Source of the DNA: Massospora cicadina | Lineage: Eukaryota > Entomophthoromycota > Entomophthoromycetes > Entomophthorales > Entomophthoraceae | NCBI GenBank assembly: GCA_022478985.1 | Contig: JAKSZP010009561.1 | Span: 1-64,000, forward strand | DNA: 64,000 bases | Direction of reading: 5' to 3' | Notes under the pieces: model-generated | What the model was told of the DNA's origin: nothing | Seen by the model: only the letters and a program-made list of their open reading frames with translations | The model's database searches: none | Position numbers and translations under genes: made by a program | Part shown: positions 23,791-33,129 of the stretch, one piece after another | Numbering within the stretch: position 1 is the stretch's first letter | How the letters are laid out: each line of letters opens with the position of its first letter

Positions 23791-24189
23791 AACCCCAAAA
23801 ATTGGCACATCAGCAAGCCTGATCCTATCAGGATCTGTGCAGTTTTAACTTCAAATATGAATTCATAAAATGTGTGCTCAATGTACTTCCCAATTTTCTC
23901 AGCCTTGGCCCCACCCACTGTTCTGCGGATCCAGAGGAAGTGAATCTTGTTACTGTGATCCCTACCTCCCAAATTCTGTCAATTGTTCCCTCTGTTGTTA
24001 TTTCCATCACTCTGGCCCCCAACGCTCTGTTAGTTGCTCAGGTATTAGCCAATCAAATGGCCTGCCCTGAGGGTGTGGAGCTAGTTGAGCAGTTATCTCA
24101 TCAGAAGCATGTACACTCCATATACTCACTGGAGGAGGGTCTTATATATTTCCAATCTTGCATTTGGGTTCCCCCTCCTTCCAAACTGA

Positions 24190-25070
24190 GGTATTCCGCG
24201 CACATCACGATCCCCCCGTGGTTGGCCACCATGCTACTAAGAAATGCATTGATTTGATTAAATGGACCTACAATTGGGCAGGTTTGACAAAAAAGAAATT
24301 CTGACTTGAATCGCTGACTGCGTTACTTGTGCTCAGGCTAAGTCAGACCGCTCCAGCAGAAATGGCCTTTTACACCCTTTACAGCTGGCGGAGGGTCCAT
24401 GGACGTCAGTGTCTGTGGATTTTATTGTCAAACTCCCCTGCTCAAACAGGTTCACAGCGGTGATGGTTGTGGTTGATCATTTCACAAAATTTTCCCTCTT
24501 TATTCCTTGCCATTCTGCAATTATGTCAGAGGAGACTGACCACCTAGTTGTGCATCACATGTTCTCAATGTTTGGTCTCCCCAGGAGATTATCAGCAACT
24601 GTGGTTCACAGTTCACGGCGCAATTTTGGAGTGAACTCTTATCTATTCTAAAAATTTTCCCCTGCCATTCTACAGAATACCATCCCCAGTCCAATGGACA
24701 GACTGAGCGAGTTAACCAAGTCCTTGAACAGTACCTGCATTATTATACTGCAGCCACACAAGACACCTGGGCCAACGACCTTCCCCTCACTCAATTCGCC
24801 TATAACAATGGAATGCATGCATCTATGGGATTTTCGCCCTATGAAGCAACATTGGGTTACAATCCTTCATTTTTGGTCAGACCCTGCTTGTGGCCAAAGG
24901 TCCAAGCTGCCGCGGATCACGCTGAACATATTAGGTCAACTCAATTCTTGGTGTGGGAACACCTTACCAAAGCTATTAATGACTACAAGAGGTTCATGGA
25001 TTGTAAGCGGCTCCTGGGTCACAATAATATGGTGTGTTCCTATATTATGCTTGATATCTGCCATCTACAT
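24190..25070 (+). pseudogene. Chr-2 integrase
   Basis: The zinc-binding N-terminus shows HHDPPVVGHHATKK and then CVTC near 24320-24335. The core begins WTSVSVDFIVKLP (first Asp, near 24405-24440) with VMVVVDHFTKFS. A second block reads as NCGSQFTAQFW near 24590-24640, so Asn or a change stands near the second Asp. The Glu region follows as EYHPQSNGQTERVNQVLEQYL near 24670-24740. FSPYEATLGYNP (24830-24870) marks the C-terminal part. Frames change several times. Confidence 0.8.
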
Positions 25071-25249
25071 ATATAGCGCCTTCTCATAAATTCTTGAGTA
25101 AGCGTTCCAGTCCCCATTTGGTGGAGGAAGTCTTGGGTAATTGCGCGTTCTGGTTGAAGCATCTGCTCCACTGGAAACAGCATCCCATCTTCCACATTTC
25201 CCAGCTGTCACCCTTCAAGGATACAGTCCCCGAGGAACCTGAACCAATC

Positions 25250-25450
25250 ATCATTGAGGATGCAGAAGAGGCCGAGGTGGAAAACATCCTGGCATCCCAC
25301 AAGTCCCGCCAGTCTGTCCAATATCTCATGGCTTGGAAAGGTTACCCAGCTTAGAGAATAGTTGGGTCAAGGCATGCAATTGTGCGAACTGTATGGAGTT
25401 GGTTGAAGCGTTTCATGATACCCACCCCAGCGCTCCCCGCCCTCCCCAAA
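25250..25450 (+). pseudogene. Chr-2 chromodomain
   Basis: EVENILASHKSRQSVQYLMAWKGYP at 25275-25350 (quoted in part) is the typical start of a chromodomain, with the aromatic residues Y and W in place. After a stop/frame change the domain continues as ENSWV and MELVEAFHDTHP. In chromoviruses this module guides integration to modified chromatin. Its presence places Chr-2 in the chromovirus branch. Confidence 0.8.
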
Positions 25451-25537
25451 AACATGCGATGGTAATGGCAATCAAGTTACCCAAGGCACACAAGAATGTG
25501 GCTCTTGTGCAGTTTCCCGGTGGTGGGGCCTTTCTTT

Positions 25538-25555
25538 GGAAAAAGGAAAGGGTAA
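25538..25555 (+). promoter_or_regulatory. Chr-2 polypurine tract
   Basis: GGAAAAAGGAAAGGGTAA directly before the 3' LTR at 25556. The position and base composition fit the plus-strand primer. Confidence 0.7.
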
Positions 25556-26718
25556 TGCAAGTCCCAGGGAACATCCTCGGGCATTGATCAGGCCATTTTC
25601 CCATTCCCAAGCAAGAAGGCACCAAAGAGGATGGCAGTACCCCTCATTATTCAGGGTGATCTCACTCACATAGTAGATGAGCGATGGGTAACAGTTCTCC
25701 CACTTCGGATCCCACCCCCAGTACCCACACTCATCTTGGCAGAACTGTTATGAGGAATCAGCAAAATCTGCGCCAAGATTGCTGAAATAAAATTGATTGG
25801 AACAAATTAAAGCTGCAATAAGCCTGATGCTCAGATTTCAAATGGTCAAAAAGGTATGAAGACCAATCTATCAGTTGGAATGCCTGACAGTTGCAATTTG
25901 GTTAACACGATGATCAAAAAAATCTCCCCCCTCCCAAATCATCAGGGATCACCTCTGATGGGCAGGTAACAGCATCAGACACCATCGACAAGGTTTCAAA
26001 GCTTCCTGCTGGCAAATCGGGCTTTGCGCCTGATACAATGTCACTGACCAAACAAATGGCCCAGCAACTGAGCATGGGTGGGTTAGACATCACGAACCTG
26101 TTCTCAACCAAATGGACCCACCCCTATGTGGGGTGGCCTTGGGGTCTTCCTGCTGCTTGTTGGGCTAAACGCCATTGTGCCAACTGTCAGAAATGCAGTT
26201 GAGCCTCGGTTTGGACATTTGAGGTCAAACCAATAGCAACTCAGCCTGCCGCCAATTTCTTTATGTCAGTTCCCAGTTAAATTATCTGTTCCCCATTCCC
26301 AAACAATTTGCCAGTTAGGTCAAACTTATGGGACCTGATCCCAGCTTGGTTTCTCTCTAAATCGCCCACTATTTAAGCAGTTGCATCACACTGAAAAAAT
26401 TGTTAGTCAAATTTTTCTTTCTTATAATTTTTCAATAAAAAAACCTTCCCCAAAATTTAGTTTTTATATGTTGAAAATTAAGCTGCATTTTCCACTGATG
26501 CTCTCATACCCCTTGGGGGTTAACGGCAGTGTTCATATGGTATTCTATTTTGTGCCTGTATGAAATTCTGGCTCACTGGCAGATATCAGTGGAACTCCTT
26601 CCCAGTTCCATATCTGTCATATCAGCAGCAGTGCCTTGGGTATTCTGGTTTGTCATTCGAGTGCTCTGGCACCTTGACTGGCAGGCCAGTCTAATTCTTA
26701 CTTGCTGTTCGCCTGACA
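25556..26718 (+). repeat. Chr-2 3' LTR
   Basis: TGCAAGTCCC...GCCTGACA, 1163 bp, the partner of 20638-21800. A TATTTAA box lies at 26370 and the hydrophobic frame begins at 26468. Differences from the 5' LTR are mostly transitions. Confidence 0.85.
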
Positions 26719-27476
26719 GATGGGCAGGTAACAGCATTGGGCACCATTGATGAGGGTTTGAAGTTCACTGCTAACAAATTGGGCATTGCGCCCAAAGCAA
26801 CGAATCTGACCAAATGAAGGGACCAGCGACCAGGCATAGGCGGGTTGGACATCCCAAACCTGTTCCCAACCAAATGGGCCCGCCCCTATTGGGGTGGCCT
26901 TGGGGGATTCCCACTGATCATTGGGCTAAATGCTGTCACGCCAACCAATGGAAACATATCCAAGCCTCGGTTCAAATGTTTGAGGTAGAACCAATAGCAG
27001 CTTGGCCCAATGCTGAATTCTTTGATGTTGGTTCTCAACTAACTTATCTGTTCCCCATTCCCAAACAATTCGCCAGTTAGGTCAAGCTTGTGGGACCTGA
27101 TCCCAGCTTGGTTCCTCTCTAAATCGCCCACTATCTAATCAGTCGCATTGTACTGAGAAAATTGTTAGTCAATTTTTCTTTCCTTAATTTTCTATTAAAA
27201 ACCCTTTCCTAAAAATCTAGTTTTTTATGTTGAAAAAGAAACTTCCTATTCTGCTGACCCTCACACTCCCCTTGGGGTTAGTGGCCGTACTTGTATGGTA
27301 TTGTATTATGTGCCTGTATGAGATTCTGGCTCACTGGTAGTTATTGGGAAAATACCTTTCCAATTCCATATCAGTAATACTAGCAGCAGTGCCTTTGACA
27401 TTCTGGTTTGCCATTTGGGTGCTTTGGCACCAAGGCTGGAAGGCCGGTCTAATTCTTACTTGCTGTTTGCCTGACA
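26719..27476 (+). repeat. Solo LTR-2, right part
   Basis: Starts within the LTR sequence (GATGGGCAGGTAACAGC) exactly where 20239-20637 leaves off, and ends GCCTGACA. It includes a third copy of the hydrophobic frame, starting at 27227 with one internal stop. The Chr-1 LTR resumes at 27477. Confidence 0.75.
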
Positions 27477-28287
27477 TAAATGAATGCTTCTATATGTCTT
27501 TGAGGGATCATCTGGATTTGAGCTTCATCCATTCAATTTATTTAAATAAATTGCAATCCTAACTTAATGCCAGATCACACTATAAAATAGAATTGAGTGA
27601 AACCCCTGATTATATGGATTTCAAAATGGATAAATTGATTTGTGAATGTATATTTAAAAAAGTCAAAATTGACCATTTTCCTCCTCAAAATTTACTCCAA
27701 ATGAAACCCAAAGTTCAACCCTAGTATATAAGCCCCAATTTTAGCATTTCTGCGAAAAATATACAACTTAGGTTAATTTAGGTGTGCTTACCAACTATGA
27801 TCTATATTAATTCCTTAAGCATAATAAGCAAATTACTACATTTTTAACAAAGCATATACCACCACACTTGCAATATAAAGATCTCATCAGACATAAACAA
27901 GTTTAGAACACTATTTATGTCTATTATAAATAAGAATTGAGTAGATTTTATCACTTATATCTGTAAATTTCCACAGTTTTGTTCAAAAAAAACTTTATTT
28001 GGAAAACTCTTTAATCTCTAGTTTATTTAGACAAATTACACTATGAGGAACACCTTATCTTTGAACCAAGAGACAGAATATAGTCACTTGGTGGAATTCC
28101 TCCTAGCTCTCTCCTGGGGTCAGGGAGCTCTGTTACGGTTAAAAATCCATTTAACTTTTTACCAAGAACTGTTCAACTCTAACATAATGGTATTCATATA
28201 TTAGAGCCTTCTCTGGTGAGTTCAGGGTTGTATACTATAATCTGGTTAGTGTTACCCAACACTTTTGTCCAATACTGGGAAGAACCA
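27477..28287 (+). repeat. Chr-1 5' LTR, right part
   Basis: Continues the LTR begun at 20118. It matches 36513-37271 and then 43649-43705 of the 3' LTR, for example the shared CTTCTATATGTCTTTGAGGG and CAAATTACTACAT stretches. The end (GGGAAGAACCA) is set by comparison with GGAAAGAACTA at 43705 and could extend to 28304. Confidence 0.75.
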
Positions 28288-28499
28288 GTCCATTACATTA
28301 TACAGAATTCTAACACTTTTTGGACCGTGGTGAGATCTTCAAGGGAGTTATCTTTTTAACCTCTCTTACCTTCCAGATACCAAAATTCCACCACCATGCT
28401 GATAATTATCTTTTCAGAGGTGTTTCTGCTGCAAAAATTTTTTTGGATGATGAAAGGGTGGATGCCAATGCCTGTGAACCACAAAGCAGTTTCAATTCA

Positions 28500-29130
28500 A
28501 GTTAGTTCTGTTCAACCCCTCCTGGGAACCATGGCCTTGGAAAAATCCATGAGATTTTTGACAAGGTGAGTTTTTAAAAGCCGCTTAAACAAGGCGGTGT
28601 GAGGGAACTTCTACATTTGCTAACCAAATTTCTCAAGTTTTGAATGAGTTATCTGAGAAACCTGCCACTTGGATTAGGATCTTCTGGATAAGCAAGAGTC
28701 TCTTCCTAAGAGTCTTGATTAGTGTCTCCAGTTGATTGATAAAGTCTCTTTCCCTGATGTGGGCTAAAACTGCTTGGTCAGACTTGTTGTTGAGATCTCA
28801 GGGGAAGAGTTCAGTTGAGAAATATGCTCGTTCATTCCGTCCACTGGCCCGTGCAGCTAAGATTATTCCCTCACATCTTCCACAAATGTTCAGACATAAT
28901 CTACATATGAATCTTCGCTCATCCTTGGTGGCGATACTCCTAGCTGAAAGTTTGGAGGAGGAGATAGGAGGCGCTATGAACGTAGAGAACCAGCCCATTA
29001 TATTAAGAACTTGGGATCCTATGTATGTCTAATGTTACAAGAGTGGGAAATGGAAGGGCTTTCTCCGTGGAGAGTCTGAGCCTCTACTTCTCACCAAGCA
29101 TTATCAGGCAGATCAACCTGGGCGCTTTGA
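28500..29130 (+). pseudogene. Chr-1 Gag remnant
   Basis: An open part at 28736-29032 encodes SSVEKYARSFRPLARAAKII, a capsid-like helical segment with the spacing usual in Ty3-type Gag. A decayed zinc knuckle follows near 29032-29075 (CYKSGKWKGFLRGES), where the second Cys has become Ser and the His position is lost. Earlier Gag sequence between the LTR and 28736 is broken by stops. Confidence 0.65.
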
Positions 29131-29284
29131 AGGGGGCCATGAAATGGTTGCAGTAGTGAGCCCTCTAGGATCTGCCCAGATACTCCAGAGCAACATGATT
29201 CACCATCATGTTTGCAAAATTCCTACATTAAAGGAACTCTTATCACTACTCCTATTAAATCCTATCACTCAAAATAGTCATTAG

Positions 29285-31330
29285 TCAGAACCATGAAGTG
29301 ACAGCCTTAGTGGACTCTGGGGTTAATGAGAACTACATTAAAATGAATTTTAAATTTTAAATTTTATTCAAGGTAAGCTGACCAGGGGATGGACATTACC
29401 AATACAAAATAATGACCAAAAACACCAACCAAACGCCCTAAATGAGTGGCGAGACACCAGAAAAGGACAATTAACATACCAGGTGTAGCAGTCATGAACC
29501 GCTTATCTCACCATGGCAGAGGGGGAGAGGGGATCAGGCGGATTACCAATTTCATCTTCACGATTGAAGAGGCAGATCAAAGCTGAGAGCAAGGGGGTTA
29601 GGGCATCTGCAGGATGTGGGTCGAGGGAAATAGAAAATTGTTAAGCTCTTTGGTAACAGTCTGGGCCTAGAGCATAGCCTCCAGGAATTCGGCAACATGG
29701 TGTTCAGCTTGTATGTGTGCATTGGGAAGCTGGGAAAATTTTATGATATTGGCTCTGGTGATATGTGTGGTGGGGAAAATTCTGCCAGTGCAACAACTTG
29801 CTTGATAGCAGAGGTGGCAGTTTCCCTTAATCGTTCAATTTCCACTTTTGCAACCTCAGGGAAATCAGCAGGGAAATCGGTTATATGTGGCCATTCATTG
29901 ATTCAGTGCTAGAGAGTGCCACAGCTTTGCAGAGATGGCAGCTATCAGGAGAGGCCACTGCGGCCTCGGCAAGTTGATAATCACTCAAGAATGGGGTAGC
30001 GGTGGGTTTGGGGACATATTTCTTGGGTGGTAATGGGGCATCAAAATCTGAAGGTAGATACAGTTCCAAATTAGTTGGAAAGTTGGAAGTGGGACATTTC
30101 CCCAGATTCAGTTATTTCATCCAATAAATCCCAGGGATTTTGGTTGAGTAATATTGATTTGGATGGATGTGGTTTTGGTTGGGTAAGTTTTGGGGCGCAA
30201 AATTGGTTGGATTGAATTTGGGTCCAAACTTGATCCTGATTGGGTATATTGTGAGAAATTAAGCCAGCTTAACTTTGTTGCAAAGGATTTGCTGATTTTT
30301 GAGCGTTCAGCTGGAGGGGGTGGGGGCAGCCAAAATCCCCACTCAAACGCTGTTTGTGTGGCCTCTTGTGTGGGCCTGGCGGATTCCTCTAGTTTTGAAT
30401 TGTAGCTACAATTTTTTGGAATGATCCAACTCATTGCAGGGGGGGAGATGGTGTGGCCGTTGTCAATACAAGCTCAAAAGAAGTGATCTGGTGCAGATGG
30501 GATATGGGCACGTGGTGGGATGTGCTGGGCTATGGTTTGCTGGTGGGGGGTGATGGTGGCCATTGCCCATGGTGCCGCTAACTGCTCAGCTCCACTTGGG
30601 AACATGAAGTTAAGGATGGGATTTATACCATATTTGGACAGCCACATCATCAATTCTTCATAGAGTGTTTGAGGGGAAGGTGAAAAGGAAGGTTTTCAAA
30701 GGTCATTACCATTGTGGTGTCACTGGGGAGGCGTGTACGGGTTGTGGTAATAGGCGTGTTTTTATATATTAAGGGCGTAGTTGCTTCAGCAGCTGCGTCC
30801 TCTTCAGTGGGGAAACAAATAACAAAATAGCCCTTATAAGGGCGGAGGTCAATAAATACTGCTGGTGAAAACGTGGTCATTGCCAGCTCAATTATTGCTT
30901 TGTTGGAATATGGGAAGAGACGCCCATATTTAACTTGGAGGCAAAAGCAAATAATGGATTATGGTAGAGCAAGTGGGTGGGGTGGGTAGGGTGGACTCGT
31001 GCTAAGTGTAATAAAAAGTCCCTTGGAGAGACAAATCAGCCTGATGCATCTGGTGGTCTGGATGAGCCCATCCATACACATTTGCCTGCTAGGCGGGAAG
31101 CGCTAGCAGGTGGAGTGCTGCTGCCCCACGCTTGAGAAGCAGGTGGCGGATCCGCTGGAATAAATGAAAACTGATATGGTGTAGGTGGTAAAGGAAAATT
31201 AAAAGATGCTTTTGAATAAATTCACTCAAAAGTGACGTCAAGCAGAAAGAAAAGCTACTACATCAAAATGAAACTTGCATAAAAATGGAATCTCCCTCTG
31301 AAGGAGGCGGGTGAGTTGTCTTTAGCAAGC
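29285..31330 (+). pseudogene. Chr-1 protease, split by X1
   Basis: The active site ALVDSGVNENYI is readable at about 29305-29340. The frame stops at the X1 target duplication and resumes at 31263 as KMKLA followed by KWNLPLKE, as in related proteases (a conserved Lys-Leu-Ala segment after the active site). This exact resumption is strong evidence that X1 is a later insertion. A stop codon lies just after KMKLA. Confidence 0.7.
29348..31256 (-). mobile_element. X1: half-LINE (ORF1-only retroelement)
   Basis: 1909 bp, flanked by ACTACATTAAAATGAA (29332-29347) and ACTACATCAAAATGAA (31257-31272), a 16-bp target duplication with one difference. Read on the minus strand it starts CTTTTCTTTCTGCTTG, close to the LINE start CTTTTCTTTCTCGTTG, and ends in a TTTAAAATTTAAAA tail like the LINE. 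It encodes an ORF1-like protein: VKYGRLFPYSNKAIIELA, FIDLRPYKGYF and LPSDTTMVMTFENLP. No endonuclease or RT is present, nor space for them. Other open segments are 30880-30650, 30434-30117 and 30069-29881. The zinc knuckle is decayed. Confidence 0.75.
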
Positions 31331-31780
31331 TCTACCAGGACTGCTATGTTTTGGAGGGTGGGAGGACAGCTCTAAGTTGTCAAAGGGTAACTATTAATTG
31401 ATTAGACCTTCTGAATTCTGAAAAACCTTTTCTATCCCGTGGTGTTGGAAATGAAATGGTGGCATTGTTTCACCCCTCAGTACAACATGTTGACCAAGGA
31501 GGTGACTATTACCCCTCTGATTTCTTACCCATCCAATGGAAGTTTACAACTGGTGAGCCCGCATCAGCTAAGCTCGGATTTTGTCTGGAGAAACCACTAA
31601 CAGTGCTTTGCTCAATGAATATGCTGAGTTACAGTGTTTTTGGGGCTCAAGAGCCCCCAAGTTTATTGCTTGTGGACCCCTCTTCCTCAATTTCCAGTTC
31701 AAGGAGGACTCAGAATTGCCTCAAGAATGTCCCATTTAAATTTTTAATTGAAGTTCAAAAGAAGCCATAAAAAAGTACAT
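31273..31780 (+). other. Chr-1 protease-RT spacer
   Basis: Continues the polyprotein after X1. An open frame at 31456-31770 is mostly in a different frame from the polyprotein. The other frame reads TPLISYPSNGSLQLVSPHQLSSDF-like sequence, with stops. No separate domain is recognised. Confidence 0.4.
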
Positions 31781-32460
31781 TAATTTCATGCTTAAATCAG
31801 TATCAATAGTGTCTTTTAAGTCTTCTGTGGTCTCACCAATCCTTTTGGTACCTAAGGCTAATGGGGAACTCCGTCTATGTGTGGATTCCCTCAAGCTGAA
31901 TGCGGAAACTGAACCATACTCTAACCCATTTCTACTCTTTGAAAACATACTGCTCATGGTCTCTGAAGCACTTAGTTTGTAAATTGGGCTTTGTAGAGGT
32001 CTTTTATCAAGTGCCAGTGTCCCTGATTATCATAAATTCAAAGCATTCAAGTGGCCACCTTGGAATTTTTGAGTATTGGATAATGCACTTTGGCCTATGA
32101 AATGCCCTTGCTGTGTTCCAATGGCTGATTGTTCATGTGCTCCATGATTCCTTAGGACGTTGTTACAAAGACTATATGGATGATATGCTGGTGTCCTTTA
32201 AGTCTGAGGAACAACACATAAAAAATATCAAGTCCATCCTGAAAGCCATTAAAGGTGCAGAACTCAAATTGAAACTCTCAAAATATAAGTTCCATAAGTC
32301 TTCAGCAAAGTTTTTGGGCAACGTGGTGTCAAAAGAAGTACTGGCGGTATGCCTTGACAAGCTCAAGGCCTTCAAGGAATGGAAGGCCCAACAGATCAAA
32401 CAGATATACAAAGTTTTTTAGAACCAGTCAAGTTCCTGAGACGATTCTCTAGAGACCTGT
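31780..32460 (+). pseudogene. Chr-1 reverse transcriptase (broken)
   Basis: Motifs in order: SPILLVPKANGELRLCVDSLKLN (31788-31982, quoted in part), FEYWIMHFGL, then FQWLIVHVLHDSLG, the active site DYMDDMLVSF near 32170-32200, and KFLGNVVS with a KLKAFKEW piece (to 32421). The YMDD box is intact. Stops at about 31980 and 32100 break the frame. Confidence 0.85.
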
Positions 32461-32539
32461 CTGCGGGGCTATACCTCTAACTAGGTCAACAGGGAAGGTA
32501 CCCTTTCAATGGAGCGCGGAAGAGGAAGAAGCATTCAAG

Positions 32540-33030
32540 AAGTAAAAGAAGTTTTATCGAAGCCCCTGTCTTGTCTTATGCAGATCCAGAGAAACCATTT
32601 ATACTGGAAACTTATGCATCCAACTGTGAACTTGGCGCTGTCCTTCTTCAACAGGGAGAGGATGGCCTAGAACATACCATATGCTATTTCAGCCATGAAA
32701 TGCAGCCTGCAAAGACCAATTATCTTATTTGTTATAAGGAGCTGTTGGCAATAGTGGCATCCCTCCAGGAGTGGCAACACCAATTGATGTATGCTCACTG
32801 TCCCATAATTATTTAGACTTATCATAAGGCTTTGGAATTCTATAAGAAGCCACAATGGATGAACCAGAGACAATCTGACTTACATGTGAAGTTGTCTAAT
32901 TTTGTGTTTAAGATTGACTACCGCCAGGGAAAGGAGAACTTGCTCTCTGATCTGTTAAGTCAGGATCCAGGTTATCTTATACCACCTATAAGCTGGACAA
33001 AATTGATACTTCCACCATGTGCCTCCTGAC
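32540..33030 (+). pseudogene. Chr-1 RNase H and linker
   Basis: PFILETYASNCELGAVLLQ at 32590-32645 corresponds to PFILETDAS... of related elements, so the first catalytic Asp is replaced by Tyr. HTICYFSHEMQPAKTNYLICYKE and LLAIVASLQEW follow. The part at 32832-33029 (FKIDYRQGKENLLSDLLS) is the usual end of the domain, with a Gly-Lys/Asp-Leu-Ser signature. Enzyme activity would be lost. Confidence 0.8.
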
Positions 33031-33129
33031 GTCTTTGCTTTAATTGAAGTTGGTTCCTAGGGAAATTAATGGAATAATTCGAGATGTACAAGAAAGAAAT
33101 AAATTTGGGAAGAAGCTACTAAAGGAATT

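Larger units (their letters stand above)
20638..26718 (+). mobile_element. Chr-2: chromovirus with 1163-bp LTRs and no Gag
   Basis: LTRs at 20638-21800 and 25556-26718 are both exactly 1163 bp. The interior (3755 bp) holds protease, RT, RNase H, integrase and a chromodomain, with only about 360 bp before the protease. A normal Gag region is therefore absent. It lies inside a solo LTR of its own family. The flanking five bases are AACAG and GATGG, which differ by three transitions and so only weakly support a target duplication. Frames are broken and the RT active site is mutated. Confidence 0.85.

Noticed and set aside
30190..30405. Plus-strand frame with a Gly-rich run in X1
   Set aside because: Antisense to the Pro-rich part of the X1 protein, and only a reflection of it.
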